Positions 8,561 to 17,844 are shown, numbered from the stretch's first letter. The stretch: DNA of 64,000 nucleotides from Hymenobacter chitinivorans DSM 11115 (GCF_002797555.1 NZ_PGFA01000001.1:1798001-1862000), one strand, 5' to 3'. A program made the numbers and translations. The notes: a model not told the origin generated them from the letters alone.

Positions 8561-9478
8561 TTAGAACACGGCCACAATTTCCTGGTAGGAAATCAGCATC
8601 AGGGCCACCACGGCCGTGGCTAGGCCCACCCGGCCCCGGGTGCCGAGCTGCTCCCGGAACAGGAAGCCCGCGCCCACGGCCCCCAGCAGAATCGTGGCCA
8701 CGTTGGCCACGGGGTAGACGAAGGCGCCGTCGTTGCCGAAGTTGCCCAGGGCCAGAATCAGGAAGTAAATTGAGAAGTAGTTGGGAATGCCCAGCACAAA
8801 GCCCGCCACCAGGTTTTTGGGGGCAAACGACTGGCCGGCCTGCACTCCGCGGCTCAGCAGCAAGAGCAGGCCAATGATGCCGGCCGTGCCGAAGGTAACC
8901 AGCGGAAACAGCGTGCGGGTGGCCGCGTCGGGCAGCAGCGAGGAGCTGGCAAAGTTGAGCAGGGAGTCGCCGGCGCCGCTGGACACGAACAGCAGCACGG
9001 GCAGCCACCAGCCGGCCGCGGGCGTAGCCGGGGCGGCGGAGTCGGCGGCCGGGGCCGCGCGGCGGGGCAGGGCCGTGAGCAGGATGGCCAGCAGGGCCAG
9101 GGCCATGCCGGCGTAGTTAATAAAGGTGTAGGGCCGCTGGGAAAGGCGCAGCACCAGCAAATTCAGGAGTACGGGCAGAATCAGGGACATTTTATTGGCC
9201 ACCGAGGCTGCACTCACGCCCACGCGCTGGGCCGTGAGGGCCACCAGGTAAAACGTGCCGATAAAGAGGCCCCCCAAAGCCACGGCCGCCGCCAGCCAGG
9301 GTCCGCCGGCCAGCACCGGGGCCAGGCTGGGCCGCCCCGAAGCCAGCCAGCCCACCACCACGCAGGTGCCGTAGTTGACAATCAGGGCCTGGAAGGTGTC
9401 GACGCCGAAGCGGGCAAAGTATTTGAAAATAAAGACGATACAAACCGAGCAAAAGACGGATAGGAAAAGGGCGAGCAT
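8561..9478 (-). CDS. DMT-superfamily (EamA-type) transporter
   Basis: 305 residues with about ten hydrophobic helices arranged as two related halves, the EamA drug/metabolite transporter pattern. The N-terminus (MLALFLSVFCSVCIVFIFKY) is itself TM1, which supports the ATG at 9478 over the one at 9514. Likely exports or imports a small metabolite; the substrate is not predictable. A TATTTTTG -7 box lies 44 bases upstream. Confidence 0.75.
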   Translation of the reverse strand: MLALFLSVFCSVCIVFIFKYFARFGVDTFQALIVNYGTCVVVGWLASGRPSLAPVLAGGPWLAAAVALGGLFIGTFYLVALTAQRVGVSAASVANKMSLILPVLLNLLVLRLSQRPYTFINYAGMALALLAILLTALPRRAAPAADSAAPATPAAGWWLPVLLFVSSGAGDSLLNFASSSLLPDAATRTLFPLVTFGTAGIIGLLLLLSRGVQAGQSFAPKNLVAGFVLGIPNYFSIYFLILALGNFGNDGAFVYPVANVATILLGAVGAGFLFREQLGTRGRVGLATAVVALMLISYQEIVAVF

Positions 9479-9522
9479 GCGGGGAGGTAAGCAGTGAAGG
9501 GAGGGAAACGGCAAAAGGGCCG

Positions 9523-9530
9523 CAAAAATA
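9523..9530 (-). promoter_or_regulatory. -7 box TATTTTTG for the DMT transporter
   Basis: On the minus strand, bases 9530-9523 read TATTTTTG, an exact TAnnTTTG match 44 bases before the start codon at 9478. It is back to back with a TACTTTCG (9575-9582) that could serve the plus-strand gene at 9622. Confidence 0.4.
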
Positions 9531-9621
9531 CGACACGGCGGCTGGCTTTGCAGCCGGCACCCCGATTTTACTTGTACTTTCGCCCATTCAGCCCCGTTAG
9601 TCGCCTTTTTCTTTTCCCCGC

Positions 9622-10623
9622 ATGCCCCTTGCTTCTCCTCAGCTGCTGCCCCTGCCCCTGGAGGAAAGCCGGTACGTAGTGCGGTGGCAGGCCGGGCCCG
9701 GCCCGGAAGTGGCCCTGCCGGCGCTGCCCCTCGCGTTTGAGCCCTACCTGTATTTGCGGCCCGAGCACCAGGCCCTGCAGCGCTTCGCCGGGGAGCAGCT
9801 CTCGTTTTACCTCGAAGACCACGCCCGCCAGCGCACCGTGGCCCAATTGCACGTGGCCGCCGACGTGGCCCAGGGCTGGGGCTACAGCCCCTGGCAGGCT
9901 CCGTTTGGGGCCGTGCAGCTGGCCCCGGAGTTGCCCGCGGCCGTGCTGCGGGTGTTTCTGGAGCAGGTCCAGGCCCTGCTGGCAGCCCGGGGCCTGGCCC
10001 ATATGCGGCTGCGCAGCCACCCCTTCGCCTACGACCCGGCCAGCAGCGCCCGGCTCACCCACGTCCTGCAGCAGCTGGGTTACTCGGTGGCGTTGGCCGA
10101 AATCAACCACCATTTGCCGCTCGACCAGGACTTCCAGGCCCGCCTGCATCCCTCCGAGCGGCGCCGCCTGCGCAAGTGCCGGCAGCAGGGCTTCGTCTTC
10201 GAGCAGGAAACCTCGCTCTACCTGCCGTTGGCCTACGAATTTCTGAGCCGCTGCCGCCAGGAGAAGGGCCAGACGCTGTCCTTGAGCCTGGAGCGGCTGC
10301 AGGAGCTGTTCCGGCAGTTTCCGCAGGACCACTTCCTGTTCTCGGTGCGCACCCCGGGCGGGGAGTGGGCCGCGCTGACTATTGCCATTCGGGTGAGCAG
10401 CCGGGTGCTGTACAATTTTTACCCCGCCAGCCCCTTGGCCTATAACACCTTTAGCCCCGTGGTGCTGCTCAACGAGGGCCTGCACGCCTTCGGGCGGGCC
10501 AACGGGCAGCAGCTCCTGGACCTTGGCACTTCCACGCTGCCCGAGGGCCTGAACAGCTCGTTGCTGCAATTCAAGCGCCACCTCGGCGGCGTACCCAGCC
10601 TCAAGCTCACCTTCGAGAAGTAG
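9622..10623 (+). CDS. GNAT/FemAB-like acyltransferase
   Basis: 333 residues with two acyltransferase-like halves. The second half contains LHPSERRRLRKCRQQGF, the ERR-x-x-R-K pattern of the FemAB/Acetyltransf_6 group, and a late NFYPASPLAYNTFSPVVLLN segment typical of the substrate and CoA pocket. In bacteria such genes often decorate cell-surface sugars or peptides. Its position just before a flippase and glycosyltransferases fits a surface-polysaccharide role. The exact substrate is unknown. Confidence 0.65.
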   Translation: MPLASPQLLPLPLEESRYVVRWQAGPGPEVALPALPLAFEPYLYLRPEHQALQRFAGEQLSFYLEDHARQRTVAQLHVAADVAQGWGYSPWQAPFGAVQLAPELPAAVLRVFLEQVQALLAARGLAHMRLRSHPFAYDPASSARLTHVLQQLGYSVALAEINHHLPLDQDFQARLHPSERRRLRKCRQQGFVFEQETSLYLPLAYEFLSRCRQEKGQTLSLSLERLQELFRQFPQDHFLFSVRTPGGEWAALTIAIRVSSRVLYNFYPASPLAYNTFSPVVLLNEGLHAFGRANGQQLLDLGTSTLPEGLNSSLLQFKRHLGGVPSLKLTFEK

Positions 10624-10677
10624 GGCCGGGGCCGGCAAGCTGGTGCGGCAAGTGCCCGAGCGGGTGGCCCGAACCCA

Positions 10678-10948
10678 TTCACAGCGCTGAAGCGGGCCTC
10701 TTAAGCCCTTGGAAGGCCTCCTTCACCGCTGAAGAGGGCCTGTCAAGCACTTTGGAGGCCATCTTCAGCGCTGAAGGATGCCTCTTAGGCCCTTGAAAGG
10801 CACCTTGCACGCGTGCGGAATGGCTCCCAAGCCCTTGGAAAGCGTCCGGCACCGGTGCCCGGTGCCTTCGAAGCCCCTGGGAAGGGCTCTGCACGCGTGC
10901 GGAACGGTTGCCAGGCCCTTGACTGGCCTTCCGCACGCATGCCGGGCC
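10678..10948. repeat. Six-copy 42-bp tandem array with compensating palindromes
   Basis: Units run 10678-10721 (44 bases), 10722-10763, 10764-10805, 10806-10847, 10848-10889 and 10890-10931 (42 each), with a partial seventh. Each begins with a short palindrome whose sequence changes symmetrically between copies: TTCAGCGCTGAA, GCACGCGTGC, GGCACCGGTGCC. Each also has a second weak dyad of the CCAAGCCCTTGG type. It fills the spacer between the acyltransferase and the flippase. Confidence 0.85.
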
Positions 10949-10985
10949 ACAACGTCCGGGTGCGGGCCCAAGTCCGAACATCCGC

Positions 10986-10993
10986 TACTTTTG
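10986..10993 (+). promoter_or_regulatory. -7 box TACTTTTG of the flippase operon (leaderless-type)
   Basis: Exact TAnnTTTG match only 6 bases before the ATG at 11000. Transcription would start at or near the A of the ATG, giving a leaderless message. Confidence 0.5.
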
Positions 10994-10999
10994 CCGACC

Positions 11000-12295
11000 A
11001 TGGAACCCGCCGACCTGCCCGATACGCCTGCCGTTGCCGCCCCCGCGGCCAGCGGGGCGGGGCGTTTTCTGCGCCACGTGCTGAGCTCGGGCGTGGCCGT
11101 GGGCGCGCGCACGGCCGGGGCGTTGCTGCTCAACAAGCTCCTGGCCGTGTACGGCGGGCCCGGCGGCCTCACGCTGCTGGCCCACTTTCAGAATCTGATG
11201 GCCCTGTTCACGACCCTGCCCAACGAGGGCACCCACGTGGGCATCGTCAAGTACCTGGCTCCGCTGCGGGCCGGCTCGGGGCGGTACCGGGCCTGGCTGG
11301 GCGCCGGGCTGCTGCTCAACGCCCTGGCCCTGGTGCTGGGTACCGTGGCCCTGGTGGTGGGCCGGCAGGCGCTGGTGGGCGTTTTTGCGCCTTCCGTGCC
11401 GTGGGTGGCGCTGTTTGCGGCGGGCATCGGGCTGCTCACGGCCAACACGTTCTGGGTGGCCGTGCTGCTGGCCGCCGGGCAGCTGCGGGCCTACGTCTGG
11501 CTCACGGTGGTGCTCAGCGGCCTGGGCGTGGCCGGGGTGGGGGCGGCCCTGGGGGCCGGGCTGCCGGTCGAGAACGTGCTGCTGGCCTACCTGCTGGCCC
11601 AGGGCCTGACGCTGCTGCCCACGCTCGGGCTCTGCGCCCGCCACGGCCTGCTACAGCCGCTGCGGGGCCGCCTCAGCCGCCGGGCCACGCGGGATTTGGG
11701 GCAGTTTCTGCTCATGGCCGTCAGCGTGCTGGTGTTCAGCAAAGCCGTGGACTTCGTGCTGCGCGACGTGCTGATTCGCTATTTTACCCTCGAGCAGACC
11801 GGCCTCTGGCAGGCCGTGGCCAAGCTGTCGGACAACTACACGATGGTGTTTTCGGCCGTGATGGGCAGCGTGTACTACCCCCGGCTCTCGGCCCTGATTG
11901 GGCAGCCCGGGCCCCTGCGCCACTACGTGCGCACGGTGCTGGCGGTGCTGGCGCCCGGGGCGGCCCTGGGGCTGGGCCTGCTCTACCTCGGGCGCGACTG
12001 GCTGCTGCCCCTGCTCTTCGACGCGCAGTTTGCCGCCGCCCGCGACCTGCTGGCCCCGCAGTTCATCGGCGACTGGGCCAAGTTCCTGACCTGGACGCTG
12101 CTGTTTTTGCTCATGGCCAAAGCCCACGTGGGGCGCTACGTGGCCGTGCAGGCCGGTTCGGCCCTGCTCTACGCCGGGCTGCTGGCCGTGCTGCTGCCCC
12201 GCTACGGCCTGCTGGGTGCGCCCCTGGCCCACGCCGCCCGGTTTGGTATCTTGCTGGTCGGCTGCCTGGTTTATTTTCGGCCGCACTGGCGCTGA
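11000..12295 (+). CDS. Wzx-like lipopolysaccharide/O-antigen flippase
   Basis: 431 residues with about 12 transmembrane segments in the MATE/MVF-like polysaccharide-synthase pattern. The conserved NEGTHVGIVKYLA region near the N-terminus is also found in WzxE-type flippases. It would move undecaprenyl-linked oligosaccharides across the inner membrane. The ATG at 11000 follows a strong -7 box; the open frame to 10778 is only the tandem repeat. The glycosyltransferase start lies 7 bases after its stop, so the two are cotranscribed. Confidence 0.8.
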   Translation: MEPADLPDTPAVAAPAASGAGRFLRHVLSSGVAVGARTAGALLLNKLLAVYGGPGGLTLLAHFQNLMALFTTLPNEGTHVGIVKYLAPLRAGSGRYRAWLGAGLLLNALALVLGTVALVVGRQALVGVFAPSVPWVALFAAGIGLLTANTFWVAVLLAAGQLRAYVWLTVVLSGLGVAGVGAALGAGLPVENVLLAYLLAQGLTLLPTLGLCARHGLLQPLRGRLSRRATRDLGQFLLMAVSVLVFSKAVDFVLRDVLIRYFTLEQTGLWQAVAKLSDNYTMVFSAVMGSVYYPRLSALIGQPGPLRHYVRTVLAVLAPGAALGLGLLYLGRDWLLPLLFDAQFAAARDLLAPQFIGDWAKFLTWTLLFLLMAKAHVGRYVAVQAGSALLYAGLLAVLLPRYGLLGAPLAHAARFGILLVGCLVYFRPHWR

Positions 12296-12301
12296 GTGAG
12301 T

Positions 12302-13267
12302 ATGCAAGCATCCGGGTTGGACACTTCCGCACATCAACACCCCCGGCCGGCGCCGGAAACGCTGCCGCTGGTTACCATCGTGGCCTTGTGCTACAACCAC
12401 GCCCCGTTTCTGGCCGAGGCCCTCGATTCTATTCTGGCCCAGACCTACCCGAACCTGGAAGTGCTGCTCGTGGATGATGCCAGCACCGACGGCAGCGCCG
12501 ACATTCTGCGGGAGTATGCCGCCCGCCACCCCGGCTGGCAGCTGCGGCTGCTGCCCGCCAACCAGGGCAACTGCCGGGCCTTCAACCAGGCCTTTCGGGA
12601 GTCGAGCGGGGAGTTCGTCCTCGACTTTGCCACCGACGACGTGCTGCTGCCCCAGCGCATAGCCGAGCAGGTGGCCTGTTTCCAGCGCCTGGAGCCCGAT
12701 TACGGCGTAGTCTTTACCGATGCCGAGCTGATTGACGAAACCTCCCGCTTCGTGCGCCACCACTACCGGCGCGACGCGGCCGGCCTGCACCCGCGCCCGG
12801 CCACCGGCTGGGTGTTTGCCGACGTGCTGAGCCGCTACTTTATCAGCACGCCCACCATGCTCATGCGCCGGGCCACGCTGGCGCAGCTCGGCGGCTACGA
12901 CGAAACCCTGGCCTACGAGGACTTCGACTTCTGGGTGCGGGCCGCCCGCCACTGGCGCTTCTACTTCCTCGACCAGGTCACGACCCGAAAGCGCCTGCAC
13001 CCCAGCTCTATGTCGCGGCGCGGCTACCGGCCCCAGGACCCGTTTCTGGCCTCCACCATCCGGGTCTGCGAAAAGGCTCTGGCTTTGTGCCGCACGCCCC
13101 CGGAGCGGCAGGCCTTGGCCGTGCGCCTGCGCTGGGAGCTGCGCCAGGCCGTGCGCTGGGGCAATTTCACTGAAGCCCGGGCCCTCTACCAGCTGCTGCG
13201 CCACGCCCAGGCCGCCCGCCCCCTCGACTGGCTGCTGAACCACTACGCCCAGCTGCGCCAGGGCTAA
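12302..13267 (+). CDS. Family 2 glycosyltransferase
   Basis: 321 residues. The GT-A nucleotide-binding start LVTIVALCYNHAPFLAEAL is followed by LLVDDASTDGSADIL and a DxD-type metal site (FATDD). The C-terminal part (about 230-321) is helical. It probably adds a sugar to a surface glycan on the cytoplasmic side before the flippase exports it. I start at ATG 12302; a GTG at 12296 is also possible. It ends 11 bases from the convergent gene's stop, with no terminator between. Confidence 0.85.
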   Translation: MQASGLDTSAHQHPRPAPETLPLVTIVALCYNHAPFLAEALDSILAQTYPNLEVLLVDDASTDGSADILREYAARHPGWQLRLLPANQGNCRAFNQAFRESSGEFVLDFATDDVLLPQRIAEQVACFQRLEPDYGVVFTDAELIDETSRFVRHHYRRDAAGLHPRPATGWVFADVLSRYFISTPTMLMRRATLAQLGGYDETLAYEDFDFWVRAARHWRFYFLDQVTTRKRLHPSSMSRRGYRPQDPFLASTIRVCEKALALCRTPPERQALAVRLRWELRQAVRWGNFTEARALYQLLRHAQAARPLDWLLNHYAQLRQG

Positions 13268-13278
13268 TGGCTTGCGTT

Positions 13279-15024
13279 TTACTGCACTTGATACAGGCGT
13301 ACGGACTGGTCCTGGGCCAGCAGGCGGCGACGGGGGAAGCGGGCCAGCACCTCGGCCTCGGAGTAGCGAATCAGCTTGCGGGTCAGCTCGGGATTGGTTA
13401 GCGTGCGGCTATTAACCAACAGCCAGGCCCGTTCCCCGGGGCGTAGCTGCACCGAGTCGGCGGCGGTGTAGCGCCGGAACTGCAGCCCGGCCGGCACCCG
13501 GAAGCCGTAGTAGAAGTCGTAGTTGCCGACCAGGAAATCATCCACGAACACCACGCCCCGGGCCGGGGCTCCCAGCTGCCGCCCGATGATGCGCTGCTGG
13601 GCCGCGTAGCCCGACACGCCGGGCTTGCTCATAAAATAGACCGGCCTAATGCTCAGCGCCAGGGCTAATGCGCCCAGGGCCAGGGCGGCAAAGCGGCTGG
13701 TGCCGGGCCGCCAGCCGGAAGAAGCCGCGCCGGTGCTGGCCAGCCAGGTAGCCCCGGCAAAATATAGGGCTAGCAGGCCGTAAATCACCGAAACGCTGTT
13801 GTGCAGCCAGGCCGCGCAGCCCAGCAGGAGCAGGGCCAGCCAGTAGCCGCCCCGGCCTTTCTCCAGGAAAGCGCGCAGCCCAAAGCCGGCGGCCACACAC
13901 AGGGGCGGTAGCAGGGGCGTGGTCATGCGGGGCAGTAGCGTAATGGGGTTGTACTGACTAAGGGAAGTGCTGCCCAGCCAGTAAAAGGCCAGGGTAGTGC
14001 CGGCCAGGCCCAGCCAGAACCGGGCCCCGGGCTGCTGCCACAGTCGGCGCTGCCCCGCCGCGTAGCCGGCCAGCCCCAGCGCCCCGCCCAGCCCGATGCC
14101 GACGAAAAAGGCCAGGGGCAGGTACGTGACGCGGGCCAGCAGGGCCCCCCGGTTACCGCCCAGGTAGCTGCCCTCCTTCAGGTAGTCATTGGTGTGCTCA
14201 ATAAGATGAATTCGATAGAGCGCGTCGTGGGTATACACCTGGTAAAAGGCCAGGTAGGCGCCCAGCACCACCGTGCCCACACTTGCCGCACCCAGCCAGA
14301 ACGGCAGGTTGCGTCGCCGGAAAACGTCGGCCGCCAGCAGCGCCAGGTAGAAAGGCAGGTAGTACACCACGGTTTCCTTGCTGAGCAGGGCCGCGAAGTT
14401 GAGCAGTGCAAACCCGCCCCCCCAGAGCAGCTGCCCCCGCGGGGCCTGCCGGCCCCGCAGCAAGGCCAAGGCGCAGCCCAGGCACCAGAACATCAGAATG
14501 TTGTCGGGGTAGAGGTAATTGGTCAGGTTGAGCGTGAAGTAGTGCAGGCCCAGCAGCAGCATAGCCCCGGAGGCCACCACCGGCTCCCGGCGGCGGTAGG
14601 TGGCCCAGATGAGCACCGAGCAGCCCAGCGTGGCCAGCAGGGGCCAGAGCGTGGTGGTGATGATGCCGATGCCGAAGAGCCGGTAAAGCACGGCCACCGG
14701 CCCAAAAATCAGCCACCGTTCCTTGAGCGGGTCGTGGAGCAGGCCCTGGGGGTCGGGCTCCACCCGCAGCGTGCCGCTGGCCAGCGCGTGGGCGTAGCGG
14801 GCGTAGAAATAGTCGTCCAGGTCGTAGAGCCCTTCGTGGGTCAGCAGAAAGTAGGCCACGGTCAGCAGCACCACGAAAACCAGCGTCAGGTCGGGCAGGC
14901 GGGAGGAGTACGGGGGCTTCACGGCTGCAAAGCAACCAATTTGGCGCCACTTGCCCGCCGCCGAACCGGCTGAGTGAAGTCTGCCGCCCCGGCCGGCGCT
15001 GGGAAACCCCGGCGGGTTTCCCAT
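13279..15024 (-). CDS. GT-C-type (ArnT/PMT-like) membrane glycosyltransferase
   Basis: Up to 581 residues with about 11 hydrophobic helices. The first periplasmic loop has LYDLDDYFYARYAHAL, the acidic pair expected of GT-C enzymes that use lipid-linked sugars. A soluble C-terminal domain of about 130 residues follows. The only ATG is at 15024, but it abuts a perfect hairpin (15001-15022) and gives a 34-residue non-membrane extension. A GTG at 14922, just before TM1, is a good alternative start. Acceptor and donor unknown. Confidence 0.7.
   Translation of the reverse strand: MGNPPGFPSAGRGGRLHSAGSAAGKWRQIGCFAAVKPPYSSRLPDLTLVFVVLLTVAYFLLTHEGLYDLDDYFYARYAHALASGTLRVEPDPQGLLHDPLKERWLIFGPVAVLYRLFGIGIITTTLWPLLATLGCSVLIWATYRRREPVVASGAMLLLGLHYFTLNLTNYLYPDNILMFWCLGCALALLRGRQAPRGQLLWGGGFALLNFAALLSKETVVYYLPFYLALLAADVFRRRNLPFWLGAASVGTVVLGAYLAFYQVYTHDALYRIHLIEHTNDYLKEGSYLGGNRGALLARVTYLPLAFFVGIGLGGALGLAGYAAGQRRLWQQPGARFWLGLAGTTLAFYWLGSTSLSQYNPITLLPRMTTPLLPPLCVAAGFGLRAFLEKGRGGYWLALLLLGCAAWLHNSVSVIYGLLALYFAGATWLASTGAASSGWRPGTSRFAALALGALALALSIRPVYFMSKPGVSGYAAQQRIIGRQLGAPARGVVFVDDFLVGNYDFYYGFRVPAGLQFRRYTAADSVQLRPGERAWLLVNSRTLTNPELTRKLIRYSEAEVLARFPRRRLLAQDQSVRLYQVQ
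15001..15022. promoter_or_regulatory. Perfect 9-bp hairpin in a divergent spacer
   Basis: GGGAAACCC-CGGC-GGGTTTCCC lies between the divergent GT-C-like genes, next to the upstream candidate ATG of the minus-strand one. It could be a regulatory hairpin or operator. Confidence 0.35.
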
Positions 15025-15074
15025 CTTTACCCCGGCGCGGCGGCTGTTGTGGCGGCGGCCGCCCGCTGGTTTTC

Positions 15075-16697
15075 ATGCTGCACTCCCGATTTCTGCGCGT
15101 TGTTGTGCTGCCGGCCCTGCTCTTGCTGCTGGCCGGCCTGGGCCTGGGCTGCTACTACGAAACCAACGACGACGTGAGCATCACATTGCTGCTGCAGGGC
15201 AGCACGGCCGCCGCCCCCGTCACCGATTTGCACCTCTACTTTCACGGCCTAGCCCGGCTGCTGGCGGCTTTGTACCAGCACTGGCCCACGCTGCCCTGGT
15301 ACGGCCTGCTGCTCTACGCGCTGCTCTACCTGGCCACCGTGCTCAGCTTTGCCGTGCTCGACAAGCTGCTGCGCGGCCGCCTGCCCGGGCCCCGGATTAC
15401 GGTGGTGCTGGTGGTGTTTTTTGCGTTGGCCTGGCTCGAGCACGGCCTGTGGTTCAACTACGTGCGGGTGCCGGTGCTGCTGGCGGGCACGGCCCTGTTG
15501 CTGGCCGCCCAGCGGCCCACCCGCCGCCGGATTCTGGCCCTGGCCCTGCTAAGTCTGCTGCTGGCCTGGCTGATTCGGCCCAGCGCGGCCCTGCTGGGAG
15601 TGGCGGCGGCCGGGCCGGGCGCGCTGTGGTTGGCTGGCCGCCGCGGGGCTTCCCTGGTTGGCGGCGCCCTGGCCCTGCTCTTACTGGCCAATGGGGGCTT
15701 GCTGCTGCTCCGCACCCCGGCCGGGGCCACCTACCGCACCCTGGACGTGCTCAAGTCCAACCTCAACGACTACGAGCTTTACCGCCCCGTGCCCGCCACG
15801 CCCGCCGACTCACTGGGCCTGCAGGCCGTGGCGCACTGGGCCCTGGGCGACTCCACCCTGGTTAATGCCGGGCTGTTTCGGCGGGCTACCCGCCTGGAGG
15901 CAGGCTATTTTCTGACCCAAGTGGCGCCTCACAAAGCCCTGGCCGCGCTGAGCTTGCTGGGGCGGGACTATTTTGCCTTGCTGGTGCTGCTGACCGTCGG
16001 GGGGCTGCTGGTGGCCCGCAGCCGCCGCTACCCGCAGCGCCGCCGCTTCTGGCTGACCCAGCTGTTTTTCGGGGCGCTGCTGGCGGGCTTGGCGGTGGGG
16101 CTCAAGCTGCCACCCCGCCTGGGCATGCCCCTGTTCAGCCTCTGGACGATGACCACGCTGATTTACTTTCTGCGCGATACCCGCCGGCCCTTGCCCCGGC
16201 TGTCTCCGGTTTTTTTCGGTACGCTGGCCCTGCTGCTCATTGCCTATGCCTTCAAAACCGTGCACCGGCGCCAGGTGCTGGGCCGGGAGCAGGCCCGGGG
16301 CCTGGCCGTACTCGGGCCCGCCCAGGCAGCTACTCAGCGCGGCGCGGTGCTGGTAACGGCCGGCCTCGAAGCGGCTTTCAAATCCCAGTCGCCGTTTCAG
16401 GTGCTGCAGTTTGCGCCCCATTCCGTGCTGTGCCTCACCGGCTGGCCCACCCTCGACCCGTCGCAGCCTGCCCTGCGGGCCCGGCTTACCGGTACGCGGG
16501 CCCAGGCGCCGGCCCTGGCCCGCTTGGCCGGGCAGCCTACTACCCAGTGGTGGCTGGCGCCCGAGGCGGTGCCGTGGCTAACGGCCTACCTGGTGGGGGC
16601 CAGCTACCAAGTGCGCCTGCAGCCCCCAGCGGCTAGTTTGCCAACTGCTCCCGACTTGCCCCAACCGTTTGGCGTTGGTGTAGCCAGGATGAAATAA
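15075..16697 (+). CDS. Polytopic membrane protein, probable GT-C-like glycosyltransferase
   Basis: 540 residues with roughly ten hydrophobic helices and a C-terminal soluble part of about 130 residues. The short loop after TM1 contains YYETNDDVSITLLLQG, an acidic motif placed as in GT-C catalytic loops. Together with its divergent neighbour (13279-15024) and the flippase/GT2 pair, it points to a surface glycan locus. Weak family similarity only; it might instead be a polymerase-like or purely structural membrane protein. Confidence 0.55.
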   Translation: MLHSRFLRVVVLPALLLLLAGLGLGCYYETNDDVSITLLLQGSTAAAPVTDLHLYFHGLARLLAALYQHWPTLPWYGLLLYALLYLATVLSFAVLDKLLRGRLPGPRITVVLVVFFALAWLEHGLWFNYVRVPVLLAGTALLLAAQRPTRRRILALALLSLLLAWLIRPSAALLGVAAAGPGALWLAGRRGASLVGGALALLLLANGGLLLLRTPAGATYRTLDVLKSNLNDYELYRPVPATPADSLGLQAVAHWALGDSTLVNAGLFRRATRLEAGYFLTQVAPHKALAALSLLGRDYFALLVLLTVGGLLVARSRRYPQRRRFWLTQLFFGALLAGLAVGLKLPPRLGMPLFSLWTMTTLIYFLRDTRRPLPRLSPVFFGTLALLLIAYAFKTVHRRQVLGREQARGLAVLGPAQAATQRGAVLVTAGLEAAFKSQSPFQVLQFAPHSVLCLTGWPTLDPSQPALRARLTGTRAQAPALARLAGQPTTQWWLAPEAVPWLTAYLVGASYQVRLQPPAASLPTAPDLPQPFGVGVARMK

Positions 16698-16765
16698 AGG
16701 TAAAATGCCAAAATTTTATAGGCGACGGAGGAGGTCGGTTTTACGTATCTGTGGGTGGTGAATGC

Positions 16766-16773
16766 CTACATTT
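16766..16773 (+). promoter_or_regulatory. -7 box TACATTTG for the acyl-ACP desaturase
   Basis: Exact TAnnTTTG match 30 bases before the ATG at 16804. Because it lies inside the frame that would begin at ATG 16762, it argues for the later start. Confidence 0.5.
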
Positions 16774-16803
16774 GACCCCGAAAATACCTCTTTTCCTCTT
16801 CCT

Positions 16804-17781
16804 ATGATTGCAACTGTGGCCTCCCGCGGGGAGGTGCTTCAGCATCTCGAATCCTTTTTAAAAGAAAATATTGACGGCTTTCTTAAAAAGGTCGAGGACA
16901 GCTGGCAACCCGCCGACTACCTTCCCGACTCCCGCTCGGAAACCTTCTTCGATGAAGTGCGTGAACTGCGCGAGCGGGCCAAAGGGCTGAGCTACGACCT
17001 CTTAGCGGTGCTGATCGGCGACACTATTACGGAAGAAGCGCTGCCCAACTACGAAGCCTGGTTTCACCAGCTCGACGACCTGAACCGGGACCCCAACAAC
17101 GGCTGGGCCCAGTGGATTCGGGGCTGGACGGCCGAGGAAAACCGCCACGGCGACCTGCTCAACCGCTACCTGTATCTGTCTGGCCGCGTCAACATGCGCG
17201 AGTTCGAGCTCAGCACCCAGTACCTGATTGCCGACGGCTTCGATCTGGGCACGGCCCACGACCCGTACCGGGCCTTCATCTATACCAGCTACCAGGAAGC
17301 GGCCACCAACCTCTCGCACCGCCGCGTGGGTACCCTGGCCCGCAAGGCCGGCGACGCGCAGCTGTCCAAAATCTGCGGTATGATTGCCGGCGACGAAACC
17401 CGCCACGCCCGTGTGTACCAGACGTTTGTCGACAAGATTTTCGAGGTGGACCCCTCGGAAATGATGCTGGCCTTCGAGGACATGATGCGCAAGAAAATCG
17501 TGATGCCGGCCCACTACATGCGGGAAATGGGCGTGGAAATGGGCAAAACCTTCGGCCACTTCACCGACGCCGCCCAGCGCCTGGGCGTGTATACCAGCCA
17601 GGACTACACCGACATCCTGGAAGGCCTGATTACCACCTGGAAGCTGGAGCACATTACGGGCCTGAACGGAGCCGCCGAAAAAGCCCGCGACTATATCATG
17701 GCCCTGCCCGGCCGCCTGCGCCGCGTGGCCGACCGCATGCCGGTGCCCAAGCTCGAATACAAGTTCAAGTGGATTGAGTAG
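16804..17781 (+). CDS. Acyl-[acyl-carrier-protein] desaturase (fatty acid desaturase type 2)
   Basis: 325 residues of the soluble diiron desaturase family. The iron ligands are visible: EENRH (about 111-115), E165 with H172 in YQEAATNLSH, and DETRH (about 197-201). It inserts a double bond into an acyl chain held on acyl carrier protein, adjusting membrane fluidity. The in-frame ATG at 16762 would place the -7 box within the coding region, so I chose 16804. A bidirectional terminator follows. Electron donor not encoded nearby. Confidence 0.9.
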   Translation: MIATVASRGEVLQHLESFLKENIDGFLKKVEDSWQPADYLPDSRSETFFDEVRELRERAKGLSYDLLAVLIGDTITEEALPNYEAWFHQLDDLNRDPNNGWAQWIRGWTAEENRHGDLLNRYLYLSGRVNMREFELSTQYLIADGFDLGTAHDPYRAFIYTSYQEAATNLSHRRVGTLARKAGDAQLSKICGMIAGDETRHARVYQTFVDKIFEVDPSEMMLAFEDMMRKKIVMPAHYMREMGVEMGKTFGHFTDAAQRLGVYTSQDYTDILEGLITTWKLEHITGLNGAAEKARDYIMALPGRLRRVADRMPVPKLEYKFKWIE

Positions 17782-17792
17782 TTAGCTCACTG

Positions 17793-17844
17793 CCACCAAA
17801 AAAAAGCCCTTACTCAACCCGAGTAAGGGCTTTTTTTCTGGTGG
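17793..17844. terminator. Bidirectional terminator
   Basis: Inverted repeat CCACC...AAAAGCCCTTACTC with GAGTAAGGGCTTTT...GGTGG around a 5-base loop (17816-17820). A and T tracts on both sides fit termination of the convergent desaturase and Ogt-like genes. Confidence 0.85.

Noticed and set aside
10678..10948. Possible CRISPR array
   Set aside because: Units are contiguous degenerate repeats without unique spacers, and no cas genes are present.
10679..10981. Minus-strand frame of 100 codons with a 14-residue repeat, and its plus-strand counterpart extending the flippase
   Set aside because: The periodicity comes from the 42-bp palindromic DNA repeat (42 is a multiple of 3), so both strands stay open. 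Low-complexity Arg/Pro/Gly content and no start signal.
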